Program-made: the position numbers and the translations under genes
The notes under the pieces: model-generated
Database searches by the model: none
Seen by the model: only the letters and a program-made list of their open reading frames with translations
What the model was told of the DNA's origin: nothing
NCBI GenBank assembly: GCA_016712465.1
Contig: JADJQZ010000001.1
Span: 3,410,001 to 3,474,000 of the forward strand
Length of the DNA stretch: 64,000 nt
Direction of reading: 5' to 3'
Origin: Candidatus Obscuribacter sp.
GTDB lineage: Bacteria; Cyanobacteriota; Vampirovibrionia; Obscuribacterales; Obscuribacteraceae
Shown: positions 41,689 to 50,179 of the stretch, piece by piece
How positions within the stretch are numbered: position 1 is the first letter of the stretch
Layout: each line of letters starts with the position of its first letter

Positions 41689-43412
41689 GCCAGGCCTCCA
41701 CTGGTGAGGGAAGTAGTCGCGGCGATGGAACTAAGCCGACTGCTGAAGCCGGAGGGACTGAGAAGGGGTATCTTCACCTGCGCTTCCGGCGCCCCTTCCA
41801 TCACCCTCTGTTGTCTCAAGCGGGCATAGGTACCAGGTGCAAGCAGCTTCAGGCGGGGACGGCCAAGGCGCTTGCTGTCGCGCTTGTCGGCGTACTCGGG
41901 ATTCATGGTTTTAAGCTGAGCATCGAAACAGTTGAGAAAGTCTTCTTGAAAGTCTTCTGCAAATTCAATGCGCTCGCTGCCCTGTTCCACTTCGGCATAA
42001 CACTGGTAGTGAGGCGGTCTGTCCAGCACCGCTTCGGCGGTGAAGTGCTTGATCTCGGACAGACTCAAAGCAGCCACCGTAGTACGCAGCGCCGATAGAA
42101 CCTGCTCCTCGGTGATTTTCTCTCCGGTGACGGAGCTCACCCCACCGCCTTTGCGTACAAAACTGAGCACGGGCGTCTGAAAGAGCATCGACTCCACCAG
42201 CATCAAGTCATTGATGTTATAGCGATAGAGTCCGGCATTGGTGGTAAAGAAGATGAAATATCTCAGTCCGGGCTTCAATTCATGTGCCATATAAAAACGC
42301 TTATTGTCTTTATCGATATCATCTTCATGCACGAATTCGAAGAAGTGGGAAGTGACGGCCAGCGGTCCACCCGCTCCCTCGGAGGAGATAGGCACAGTGC
42401 CCCGTCCTTCCGAAGCCATATAGCCGAAGTCGCGTATCTTCAAGTGGCCATAAAACTCGCTCATCTGTTCCAGATAGAAACCCATGGGTCCGCCCTTCCA
42501 GCAAGATAATACGGCCAGATCCGGGAAGACATGGCAGGGCTTAAGTCGACCGTGTTCCTCAATCAATTTGAGCAAGGCCCCGGCGCGCTCCGGCGAGGGC
42601 TTCAAATATGGCGCGAAGGCATCCAGAATATAGGACGGTACCTGAGACACAAAAGCCTTGTTGATAGTGCCGTCATGTATATCGGCAAGCAATGACTCGG
42701 CGCGCTCCTTCATCTGATCGGCAAGCAAAAGCAAGCTCGATGGGTTGCAAGCCAACATGGCGGTGACGTTCTGAACCAGGGCCGCACGTAAAAGTAGATA
42801 ATACTTCGCATCTACATCCTTGACCTTGCACAGTTCAAAAGGCAGGGCGAAATGCCGACGAATCACAGGCGACTGACGCTTATTGAGCATGCCCGAAACA
42901 GCGCCATAGGGCAAACCGCCCTCGGTGCGGCCTTCCTCATCATTGGACGTAATAATCAGAAATTTACCGAGAGCGCCCCCCGGCATATCTTTGACCAGAT
43001 GATAATTGTGGACCTGGAAGGCATGAGTGTAGTCCTCCACGTGTGAGGGCGTGATCGGTACGAACTTAGGTCTGGCAGTAGTACCACTAGTAGTGGCAAA
43101 CATAAAAGGTTCCTGGCAAGTCAGTTGGTTACCCTTGCCCCGCTTCAATTCCTCGATATAAGGCTCGAAATACTCATAGTTGGAAGGCGGCACCAGCCGC
43201 CTGTAATCTTCCACGCTGTTGATGCGGTCAAAATTGTGGGCCCTGCCGAAAGCCGAGTTTCGATTACGGCGCACTATGGAAAGCAACTTCTCTTCCTGAG
43301 TCTTAGCACAACTTTTCAGTCCGTTGTAAAAGCGCTGCACATGAGTAGCACGTCGCAAATACTGCCCGGCTATAACATCAAGGTTCTTCCAATCCGACAC
43401 TTTCAAGGGCAT
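41685..43412 (-). CDS. GH3-family acyl-adenylating (amidosynthetase-like) enzyme
   Basis: 575 residues from ATG 43412, which overlaps the end of the preceding enolase-superfamily gene by 10 bases; upstream residues from 43523 are not GH3-like. Motifs: MFATTSGTTARPKFVPIT (ATP loop), FGYMASEGRGTVP, and YRYNINDLMLV (C-terminal ATP/acyl region). GH3 enzymes adenylate a carboxylate and transfer it to an amino acid or other amine; in plants they conjugate auxin and jasmonate, and bacterial members are mostly unstudied. The acyl substrate here may come from the hydrolase and enolase-like steps encoded directly upstream. Cytosolic. Confidence 0.87.
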   Translation of the reverse strand: MPLKVSDWKNLDVIAGQYLRRATHVQRFYNGLKSCAKTQEEKLLSIVRRNRNSAFGRAHNFDRINSVEDYRRLVPPSNYEYFEPYIEELKRGKGNQLTCQEPFMFATTSGTTARPKFVPITPSHVEDYTHAFQVHNYHLVKDMPGGALGKFLIITSNDEEGRTEGGLPYGAVSGMLNKRQSPVIRRHFALPFELCKVKDVDAKYYLLLRAALVQNVTAMLACNPSSLLLLADQMKERAESLLADIHDGTINKAFVSQVPSYILDAFAPYLKPSPERAGALLKLIEEHGRLKPCHVFPDLAVLSCWKGGPMGFYLEQMSEFYGHLKIRDFGYMASEGRGTVPISSEGAGGPLAVTSHFFEFVHEDDIDKDNKRFYMAHELKPGLRYFIFFTTNAGLYRYNINDLMLVESMLFQTPVLSFVRKGGGVSSVTGEKITEEQVLSALRTTVAALSLSEIKHFTAEAVLDRPPHYQCYAEVEQGSERIEFAEDFQEDFLNCFDAQLKTMNPEYADKRDSKRLGRPRLKLLAPGTYARLRQQRVMEGAPEAQVKIPLLSPSGFSSRLSSIAATTSLTSGGLA

Positions 43413-44632
43413 GCTTCCATCAATTTCAACAGGGACTCTCGCTTCAAATTTACTGCCAGACCCAGATTCTCCCGCTCGGGTGGGCGAGCGCTCACCACGG
43501 CACCAAAAGGTACGGTCAGGCACTCTCTGGTCAGGTCTCTTTTGAGAAGAAAGAGATTCATCGCCCCTTCCACATTTGCAAAAAGATCTGGCACGGCATG
43601 GGCCAGATGCTTCTGTGCACTGGCGAGAATACCAGACTCACCCACCTGCGCGCCCAGATGACATTCTAAAGAAGCCTGGCGGGCCAGCTCAACCAGCTTC
43701 ATTGCAGCCACAATGCCACCCACCTTAGAAATTCTTATATTGAAAGCCCGGCAAGCCTTTAGCTCTATCAGTCTTTGCGCCTCCTTGAGGGTGGTAAGGG
43801 ACTCGTCGACGACTATTGCCTCCGGCAAGCAAGCCTGTAGCCGGGCCAACCCCTCGGTGTCCAGGCGCGGCAACGGCTGCTCCAGCGAAACCACCCCCAG
43901 GGGTCGAAAGCGCTCCATGGCCCGACACGCCAGGTCGAAATTCCAGGCGCAATTGGCGTCTATGCGCAGTTTCACCGCCGGTCCGAGAATTGAACGGGCC
44001 AGCTTGATCTTGACCAGATCTTCATCGATATCATCACCAACCTTCAATTTCACGGTCTGAAAGCCATAAGCTTTATAGGCTCTCAACAAAGTCTCGAGCA
44101 CCCTTCGCTTGCCGAAAGGCACCACCCCACCGTAGCGGAAAACCCGTTCACTCCAGGGTAGCTCCAGGTTCCAGAGCGTCCGGTCCAGAGCGGAGGCGGC
44201 TGCGGAAAGCCGGCTGAAACGAGCCAGGTAGGCGGGCATCAGATAGAAAGGCAAACCCAGAATCCTGGCACAAGCATCTAGAAGAGCCAGCTCTACTGCG
44301 CAAAACGCGGCTCCCAGCGGTCTTTCATCCAGCCGCTCTTGATAGAAAAGGGCTTCCAGGGCCTCCAGGAGTTGATCTACTGCCGCAAAGGAGCGCCCCA
44401 GAAGGGACGGCGCCAAAACTTCATTGATAACGGCGAGGGCCGACTCAACAGTTTCTCCGGTAACATACTCTCGCGGAACAGACTCACCCAGCCCGGTGAC
44501 CATGCCCTCCCCCGCAGCAATAGCTACTTCCACAACAATATTTCGTGAGAAATTGCGACTGGCCAAACTGTGACCGAAAGAGAAACGAAAGGGCAATCTC
44601 ACCGGTCGGGAGACAATGCTCTTAATTTGCAT
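43403..44632 (-). CDS. enolase-superfamily (mandelate racemase/muconate-lactonizing) enzyme
   Basis: 409 residues from ATG 44632, which shares one base with the hydrolase stop (TGATG). Capping domain about 1-130; barrel with the full catalytic set: TVKLKVG (K195, K197), RIDANCAWN (D225), EQPL (E251), VVDES (D276), RISKVGG (K303). The two lysines plus three acidic metal ligands are those of the MLE subgroup, which includes o-succinylbenzoate synthase and dipeptide epimerases. No other menaquinone gene is in this operon, so MenC is not favoured; a racemase/epimerase or beta-elimination step on the operon's acid or amino-acid-derived substrate is more likely. Unassigned substrate. Confidence 0.82.
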   Translation of the reverse strand: MQIKSIVSRPVRLPFRFSFGHSLASRNFSRNIVVEVAIAAGEGMVTGLGESVPREYVTGETVESALAVINEVLAPSLLGRSFAAVDQLLEALEALFYQERLDERPLGAAFCAVELALLDACARILGLPFYLMPAYLARFSRLSAAASALDRTLWNLELPWSERVFRYGGVVPFGKRRVLETLLRAYKAYGFQTVKLKVGDDIDEDLVKIKLARSILGPAVKLRIDANCAWNFDLACRAMERFRPLGVVSLEQPLPRLDTEGLARLQACLPEAIVVDESLTTLKEAQRLIELKACRAFNIRISKVGGIVAAMKLVELARQASLECHLGAQVGESGILASAQKHLAHAVPDLFANVEGAMNLFLLKRDLTRECLTVPFGAVVSARPPERENLGLAVNLKRESLLKLMEACP

Positions 44633-45570
44633 CAGGTGACCACAGGAGTCCGAGCCAGTATCCATTCAGCCAGCACATGGGTGTATTCCTTGAACCAGTT
44701 GACGTCAAAATCCAGGGTATGATGCGCGTCCGGGAAAATTCTCATGTCCTTGGTGCCGGACTTAATCTTGCTGAACCAACCCTGGACCTTTTCCACATCA
44801 ACGATTATGTCGGAACCGGCTTGCAAAATGAGAAGCGGCATCTCGATGCCTGTAGCTTTTTCAGCCAGGCGCGAAAGCTTGAAGGACTCCACAAAGAAGG
44901 ACGATGTGGCTTCGGTCAGGCGCAGCGTGTCCCGGCTGAGAAAGCCCTGAAAGGTTGGATTGTCTGTGAACATGGCTATTTCAATGGGAATCGGCCACTT
45001 ACGGTGTGAAGTTTCACCGCCCAGCAGTGAATTGTAAGCAATCTGAAACTTTGTTCCGGCGCCGTAATCAACCTTTGTATATATCCCCGGACTGGTGAGT
45101 ACGAGACCGGCAATCGGCAAATTCAGTTCGCCGCTTACAGGTTTGTAATCTTTTTGAGCGATGACGCTGGCCGCTTTCGCCCCCCAACAATTGCCCAGAA
45201 CAATTATGGGATGACCGACAAAGTCAAAGGCTGCTTTCCGCAAAATCACTTCCAGGTCGGTCAGGTAGCCCTTGTAGCTTGTCATGTTGCCACGGTCACG
45301 GGGATTCAAACCGGAGCCCCGCCTGTCGGGAGCAATAATAGAAATCCCACGGCTATTAAGATAGCTGGCCGTGTTCTCAAACCACTGACTGTGCCCCTCA
45401 ATGCCATGTAAATAGAGCACAACCGGAGCACCGCTCTTGCCTTTCCAAATTCGGGCAAAAAGGTCCACCCCATCGGACATGCGAAGCTTGGTCAGCTCCG
45501 GCTGAATCTGAGGCACTCCAGCTATGGGCGGCAGGGGCGTGGATACGAGATCTTTCAAGGGGTGTCTCAA
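44632..45570 (-). CDS. alpha/beta hydrolase with a cysteine nucleophile
   Basis: 312 residues. VVLYLHGIEGHSQWF oxyanion region, IIAPDRRGSGLNPRDRG, nucleophile elbow VLGNCWGAK with C128 in place of the usual Ser, acid D254 or D258 in AGSDIIVD, and H283/H284 in DAHHTLDF. A Cys nucleophile is known in dienelactone hydrolase and a few thioesterase-like relatives, so thioester or lactone chemistry is plausible. No signal peptide. TTG start is uncertain because the ribosome site is weak. First gene of the operon, transcribed away from the plus-strand gene at 45693. Confidence 0.8.
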   Translation of the reverse strand: MRHPLKDLVSTPLPPIAGVPQIQPELTKLRMSDGVDLFARIWKGKSGAPVVLYLHGIEGHSQWFENTASYLNSRGISIIAPDRRGSGLNPRDRGNMTSYKGYLTDLEVILRKAAFDFVGHPIIVLGNCWGAKAASVIAQKDYKPVSGELNLPIAGLVLTSPGIYTKVDYGAGTKFQIAYNSLLGGETSHRKWPIPIEIAMFTDNPTFQGFLSRDTLRLTEATSSFFVESFKLSRLAEKATGIEMPLLILQAGSDIIVDVEKVQGWFSKIKSGTKDMRIFPDAHHTLDFDVNWFKEYTHVLAEWILARTPVVT

Positions 45571-45692
45571 GGAGTTAAGGCAGGACTGGTGAAAAGTTTA
45601 ACATCCTGGCAGGTCTCGGAAAAGCAAGGGTCCTACGTAGTAAAGTATAAAATTCGCCGCCGGTAATCGGGCGAACCCGCGAGGAAGAACTT

Positions 45693-46565
45693 TTGCACGA
45701 CAATTTTTTGCAATCCAGGCAAAACAATGCCGGCACCATCAGTAGACCCCTGAAAGTGGAAAGCATCGCCTCTCTTTCCACCGGCGAGAAGCTCTCCTAT
45801 GTGTCCAGGGAACTGGCCGATGCCCTCAGTGATAGCTCTTTTGTGGACTGTGTTCGCCAGGGCGACCTGAAAGCTGGTAAAGAAATTTGTCTTTTACTGT
45901 GGCCCTTCGTGAAAGAACTGCCCGACAATATATCTGCCGTGCGCACCAAACTGGAGCAACTCCCGCATCACGGCTGCCGCAAAAATCTCGAGGCCGGTTT
46001 GAAGTTACTGAGCCAGCTTGCCGATGATGAGCGCCACTATCAAAACCTTTACTTAAGTCAGTGCCAATTGGCCGGCTTGAGCGAGGAAGAGATGAAGCAA
46101 GTCGTGCAAGCGGCTGAATCTAATTTAAAGAGCAAGCAAGAGCCAGCCACTGCTACTACGGGAGAAACCAGTTTTGTGCGCCTGACCAGGCGCATGCGTT
46201 ATTACTGCCGCCAGGGCAGTCCGGCCCAGGCTGTCCTGGCCGTCATAACGGCGGAGTTAGCCGCCACCCAGTTTGCCAGAGCCGCCCTCAGTGCCTTCGA
46301 AAGCTACTTCATGGAAAGAGAAGAGCAATACGGACGGGAGTCCATCGAGGCCGGCTTAAGGTGGCTGCGCCTGCACGCCAAGCCAAACACCAGACATGCC
46401 ATCTGGATGAAGCGCCTGCTTCTATTCACAGAGACGGAAGCAGAAGGTAGTGAAGATACTTTTAATGAAACCACTAAAAGTACAGACCTGGCCGTAACGG
46501 AAATACTTGAATGCTTGATTGCTGTCTGGAGAACCCCCCGCTTTCGTCAAGAAAGACAAAACTGA
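45693..46565 (+). CDS. all-helical protein, possible haem-oxygenase-like fold (TenA/PqqC/CADD group)
   Basis: 290 residues. TTG start with GAGGAAG about five bases upstream. Residues about 50-135 follow the haem-oxygenase-like helical pattern: LLLWPFVKELPDNI, then LLSQLADDERHYQNLYL and QLAGLSEEEMKQV. The second half has MRYYCRQGSPAQAVLAVITAELA and a FMEREEQYGRESIEAGLRWL helix. Such folds host di-iron oxygenases (CADD-like) or thiaminases; the E/H pairs are suggestive but incomplete. I cannot confirm a metal site. Divergent from the GH3 operon and first of a plus-strand group. Confidence 0.5.
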   Translation: MHDNFLQSRQNNAGTISRPLKVESIASLSTGEKLSYVSRELADALSDSSFVDCVRQGDLKAGKEICLLLWPFVKELPDNISAVRTKLEQLPHHGCRKNLEAGLKLLSQLADDERHYQNLYLSQCQLAGLSEEEMKQVVQAAESNLKSKQEPATATTGETSFVRLTRRMRYYCRQGSPAQAVLAVITAELAATQFARAALSAFESYFMEREEQYGRESIEAGLRWLRLHAKPNTRHAIWMKRLLLFTETEAEGSEDTFNETTKSTDLAVTEILECLIAVWRTPRFRQERQN

Positions 46566-46574
46566 GTAACGCAA

Positions 46575-47345
46575 GTGCAAAAAAACTTCCCCTACCTTAG
46601 TCTCATCCTCACCCTCTCTCTCTCTCTTCTTTCGGTCCCTCAAACAAGAGCGGCCGGTAAGGAAAGTCAAAGCAGGAGCAGCGCCGGCATGACTCTAGCC
46701 ATGGTCAGCCCCTTGAAACAGCAAAACGCCACGGACGGTCAGGTATTCATCGACAGGATGTATGCCAGTGCCGACGCCTATGATGATTACGTGTTCGAAT
46801 TTGAAATGACCGCCTTCAAACACGGCAAAGTGGTGGAGGCCGGACGTTTCTACTTCAAGAAACCCAAACTGATTCGACTGGAGGAGACCGGCAGTTTCCG
46901 CCGTGGCTCGGTGGCGGTGCTTGGCCGGGACGGCAAAGTCAAGGCGAAAGCAGGAGGCGGGCTGGGCTTTTTTGTCATAGACCTGGCACCCAATTCCGGC
47001 ATGCTGCGCTCCGCCAACGGACACCCCATGGTGGAGTCGGACCTGACTTCTCTTGCTCAGGCGCTGAAAATTTTCTTGCAAGAAGGAAAGGTGGCAAGAG
47101 TCAGCGCCGAACCGATTTCCTTCGGTCAGACCGGCGACAGAGTACATGTGCTGGAAATCTTTCACGATCGAGCCATGAGCGATATATACAAACGTGTGGC
47201 CGTGCATCCAAAAACAATGTTGCCGGTGGAGTGGTGGGACTTTGAAGAGGGTAAGCTCGTAAGCCACTCGCGCTGGATGAGTTTCAGAGGTAATCTTGGA
47301 CTGGCAGAGGAAGTCTTCACAATCAAGGGAGCAAAGGTACAATGA
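46575..47345 (+). CDS. secreted DUF1571/LolA-like protein
   Basis: 256 residues; signal peptide about 1-26. Residues about 60-250 fit a DUF1571-like or LolA-type beta barrel: AYDDYVFEFEMTAFKHGKVV, GRFYFKKPKLIRLEE, GSVAVLGRDGKVKAK, SGMLRSANGHPMVESDL, then strands ending EEVFTIKG. LolA-like folds carry lipids or lipoproteins across the periplasm. GTG start, ten bases after the previous stop. The next gene starts inside its stop (ATGA). Confidence 0.65.
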   Translation: MQKNFPYLSLILTLSLSLLSVPQTRAAGKESQSRSSAGMTLAMVSPLKQQNATDGQVFIDRMYASADAYDDYVFEFEMTAFKHGKVVEAGRFYFKKPKLIRLEETGSFRRGSVAVLGRDGKVKAKAGGGLGFFVIDLAPNSGMLRSANGHPMVESDLTSLAQALKIFLQEGKVARVSAEPISFGQTGDRVHVLEIFHDRAMSDIYKRVAVHPKTMLPVEWWDFEEGKLVSHSRWMSFRGNLGLAEEVFTIKGAKVQ

Positions 47346-47998
47346 ACCCGCAATTCTTTCATGCCCCCAGCTGGGCGGTCGTAGCACTGGCCACGGTGGC
47401 AGTTATAGTCTCTACGCCGGTTCTGGCGAAGGGCTTCTCCAGACGCGGGAAAGGCGTTTTCTACGAGTCTAACTTTCTCATCCAGAGAGCACCGCAACTG
47501 GTATCGCTTCTGAATATTGCGGCCATCTTCGTAAGTACCTTCACTTTCAACAAGCATATGAACCCGCCTTTAGCTACCCCGGTGTTCACTCTCACCACAG
47601 GGGATCCGGGGGCATTGATTGCCGTCTCCTGGCTGGGCGTGGCCATCATGGTAAGCGGTCTGGTCTTTATGATAGGCGGCTGGTATTCCCTGGGTGAGGC
47701 CTTCTCTACTGACGCGGAACTTTTGGACGGCCAGAAAGTCAAAGATACTGGACTCCTGAAATTTGTTATGCACCCGGCCTATTCCGGTATCATTCAATCC
47801 CTGGTTGGCGCTTCCGTAGCAGCACTTTCCCCCATAAGCCTCGGACTTTCACTCTTTGTGGTGGCACCACTCTGGTTGAACCGGGCCAAATACGAAGAAG
47901 AACTGCTCATAAAAACCTTCGGCGACAACTACAAAGATTATGCCAAGAAGCTGAAGTGGCGTCGGTTGGTACCGAGTTTCTTTCCCATCGGTGTCTGA
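47342..47998 (+). CDS. isoprenylcysteine carboxyl methyltransferase (ICMT/PEMT)-like membrane protein
   Basis: 218 residues with about five membrane helices. The C-terminal catalytic motifs of ICMT/PEMT enzymes are recognisable: GLLKFVMHPAYSGIIQ (His-Pro-x-Tyr-x-Gly with Met in place of Arg before His) and YEEELLIKTFGDNYKDYAK followed by RRLVP. These bind SAM and methylate small lipophilic acids, lipids or thiols at the membrane. Overlaps the DUF1571-like gene by four bases, so the two are translationally coupled. The normal RHP Arg is Met, a point to check. Confidence 0.75.
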   Translation: MNPQFFHAPSWAVVALATVAVIVSTPVLAKGFSRRGKGVFYESNFLIQRAPQLVSLLNIAAIFVSTFTFNKHMNPPLATPVFTLTTGDPGALIAVSWLGVAIMVSGLVFMIGGWYSLGEAFSTDAELLDGQKVKDTGLLKFVMHPAYSGIIQSLVGASVAALSPISLGLSLFVVAPLWLNRAKYEEELLIKTFGDNYKDYAKKLKWRRLVPSFFPIGV

Positions 47999-48079
47999 GC
48001 AAATATTATTTGCAACCTGGTGAGCCGATGCTAATATCATTGTTTGAAGTCTTTACAACGCTTGCAAAGCCGGTACCAA

Positions 48080-48706
48080 ATGAAAAACCTGATATCTTTT
48101 CTGACCATCTCTGTCAGCCTTTTCTCTTGCTGGCTGACGGCCGTCCCTGAAGCTGAAGCCAAGAATGCCAAAAGGGAAAAGCACGAAAAGGTCTCAGAGC
48201 TGGACAAGATAGAAGCCCGGGATAACTCTCAGTGGGCCACGGGCTCAGTGGAGATTGCCGCCCCCGTGGAAGTGGTCTGGACTGCCGTACACGACGAACG
48301 AAACAGCGATCCTGATCTGGCGTACAGCAAAGTGCTGGAGCAGGGCAAAAATGAGTGCAAGCTGGAGCAGAAATTCACCTTCATCCCGGTAATTGGTTCT
48401 GCCGTCTGTCAGATGGTAAATAAGGAAGTACCCCTGGAGCGTATCGACTACAAAATGATCAAGTCTGATCGCTTCAAGGCCATGGAAGGCTCCTGGGTCT
48501 TGACCGTCATAGACGAAAAGCACACCCGGCTTGACTTAACCACCAACCTGGATATGGGCATACCGGTCCCCCGCGCTATGGTCAATGCAGTGGCAGTCAA
48601 AAAGCTGAATACGCGCCTCAAGCATGTTAAGGAACTGGCTGAAACCAGGCATGCCAAACTGGCCCATGCAGCAGGCGCAGGCTCGCCCAGGAAAGAAGCG
48701 CACTAA
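48080..48706 (+). CDS. secreted SRPBCC-like protein
   Basis: About 208 residues from ATG 48080 (frame opens at TTG 48044, which would add 12 residues). Signal peptide about 1-28. Residues about 55-190 have the SRPBCC/START-like pattern: GSVEIAAPVEVVWTAVHDER, FTFIPVIG, GSWVLTVIDEKHTRLDLTTNL, and a long C-terminal helix. Binds a hydrophobic ligand by fold analogy. No catalytic residues recognised. Confidence 0.65.
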   Translation: MKNLISFLTISVSLFSCWLTAVPEAEAKNAKREKHEKVSELDKIEARDNSQWATGSVEIAAPVEVVWTAVHDERNSDPDLAYSKVLEQGKNECKLEQKFTFIPVIGSAVCQMVNKEVPLERIDYKMIKSDRFKAMEGSWVLTVIDEKHTRLDLTTNLDMGIPVPRAMVNAVAVKKLNTRLKHVKELAETRHAKLAHAAGAGSPRKEAH

Positions 48707-48815
48707 GTTAAAATTGCCAACTATAGTATTTTCCCCTCTTGAAGAAAGTGACAGGGACCGTTATTCTGTGGGCTACCCTTGGAAACCGGTTACCTCTGCC
48801 TCATCAGGAGCCTAT

Positions 48816-49688
48816 ATGCAGAACAACCTCAAAGCATCGGCAATGGTCTTGGCCATGCTGTTCCTTTTCTGTCAGAGCGAGAGCGCCGGAGCTTTCGAAC
48901 AAGAGCGTTTTCAAAAAGGTCTGGATGCATACAGCGCCGGGGAACTCGATGTGGCCCGCATGCATCTATTCACCTTTATCAAACACAACAAAGGCTATTA
49001 TCCGGCCCATTATCATTTAGCCAATATCCTGGTGCAGTTGGGCGAATACGCAGAAGCGAGAACCCAATATCAAGCCGTGTTATCGCTTAAACCTGACAAA
49101 ACCACGGCCGGCCATTGCCAGAACGCCCTGGCCAGGTTAGCTTACATGCCGGCCTATGGTGAACCACCGGCCAAAGCCAAGCAGCTCAACCCTGCCGTGG
49201 CGCAGCAAAGTATCTTTGAAGACATGGCCAGCCGGGCCCAGGCTCTTGATGCCAGCCGCTCCGCGCAAATGCAGACGGAAAGAGCGCGCATTCTCGCAGA
49301 CGCCGACAAGCAGGCCGATCAGGTGCTGGACGACGCCCAGAAAAGAATTTCCAATCTAAACAGCACGGGCAACTGGCGAGTTTATTACACGAACGAAAAG
49401 CATGAACCTACTGGTGAAGCCGGTGTGGGTGTACCCGATCGGGTGGCAAACTCCATCTTGGAACCGGCCAGAGAAGAGGCTAATCGCATAAGAGAGGCAG
49501 CCAAACAAAGAGTAGCGCGAATGTCCGGAGGCGGCGGTGGAGGCAGTATGGCCGACACTGTCCTGGGCTTGAGCAAACAGGCCCAGAGCGACAACGGACC
49601 CAGACTCAGCCTCGATTCGAACCTTCATGTAAGGAACTACAGCCACACAAGCAATATGGTGGCCGGCAAGAGCAGCCCCACCAGATAA
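48816..49688 (+). CDS. secreted TPR protein with Ala/Arg-rich helical tail
   Basis: 290 residues. ATG 48816 has AGGAG six bases upstream; the frame opens earlier but lacks signal-peptide logic. Signal peptide about 1-26, then a TPR pair (about 28-100: RFQKGLDAYSAGELDVARMH, AHYHLANILVQLGEYAEART), a coiled-coil-prone charged region (about 140-185), and a Gly-rich stretch before the polar tail. Scaffold-like; function unknown. Confidence 0.68.
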   Translation: MQNNLKASAMVLAMLFLFCQSESAGAFEQERFQKGLDAYSAGELDVARMHLFTFIKHNKGYYPAHYHLANILVQLGEYAEARTQYQAVLSLKPDKTTAGHCQNALARLAYMPAYGEPPAKAKQLNPAVAQQSIFEDMASRAQALDASRSAQMQTERARILADADKQADQVLDDAQKRISNLNSTGNWRVYYTNEKHEPTGEAGVGVPDRVANSILEPAREEANRIREAAKQRVARMSGGGGGGSMADTVLGLSKQAQSDNGPRLSLDSNLHVRNYSHTSNMVAGKSSPTR

Positions 49689-49692
49689 GCGC

Positions 49693-50091
49693 TTATTGGG
49701 CAGGCTGAGTTCTGGTCTGCAAGAATGTGTCCAGGCCTTGCTTTAAAATGCTACTGAAGCCGCCTCCCGAAGTTGCCGGTGCATTGGGTTGGGCCGGTTG
49801 AGCGGTGCTTCCTGCACCAGCAGTAGTGGCAGCAGCTATTGGCTGCACGTTGAATTGCAGGGCGCGGGGGTCTTGAACAAGAAGCTGACCAGTGCCGTTC
49901 ACCAGCACATAATAAGACTGCCCTGAGTTCATATTGGTCATCATGTACTGTCCGGCCGGCATATTGGTATTACCCATAGGAATAAGTCCGCCGGACTGAT
50001 TCTGCGCCAGGCAAGAAGGGGAAAAGGGAATACCGACGGCGGCTAAAAGTGGCATAGCCAGGGCGGCATAGACAAGGATCGATGATTTCAT
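49693..50091 (-). CDS. small secreted protein of unknown function
   Basis: 132 residues: signal peptide about 1-30, then a short domain with two Gln/Asn/Met-rich motifs (PAGQYMMTNMNSGQSYYVLV) and a Pro/Ala/Gly-rich tail. No family recognised. It converges with the TPR gene above (four-base gap). Confidence 0.55.
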   Translation of the reverse strand: MKSSILVYAALAMPLLAAVGIPFSPSCLAQNQSGGLIPMGNTNMPAGQYMMTNMNSGQSYYVLVNGTGQLLVQDPRALQFNVQPIAAATTAGAGSTAQPAQPNAPATSGGGFSSILKQGLDTFLQTRTQPAQ

Positions 50092-50134
50092 GTGCTCTTC
50101 CTCAATGTAGAATTAGTCTCACCAGTTTGCCTGC

Positions 50135-50157
50135 GCTGCCGGCCTTTTGCCGGCAGC
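50135..50157. other. strong stem-loop after the Ppx/GppA gene
   Basis: Perfect 9-base stem (GCTGCCGGC / GCCGGCAGC) with loop CTTTT, 23 bases past the stop of the minus-strand phosphatase gene. No T-run follows on either strand, so it is not a standard terminator; it could stabilise the mRNA 3' end. Confidence 0.5.
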
Positions 50158-50179
50158 ACCAGATGCGCTACCATCAACC

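Noticed and set aside
43403..44632. MenC (o-succinylbenzoate synthase) assignment
   Set aside because: Catalytic residues fit the superfamily, but no menaquinone gene is nearby and the operon context points elsewhere.
45575..45781. Minus-strand frame over the start of the 45693 gene
   Set aside because: Overlaps a better plus-strand gene and lies in the divergent promoter region.
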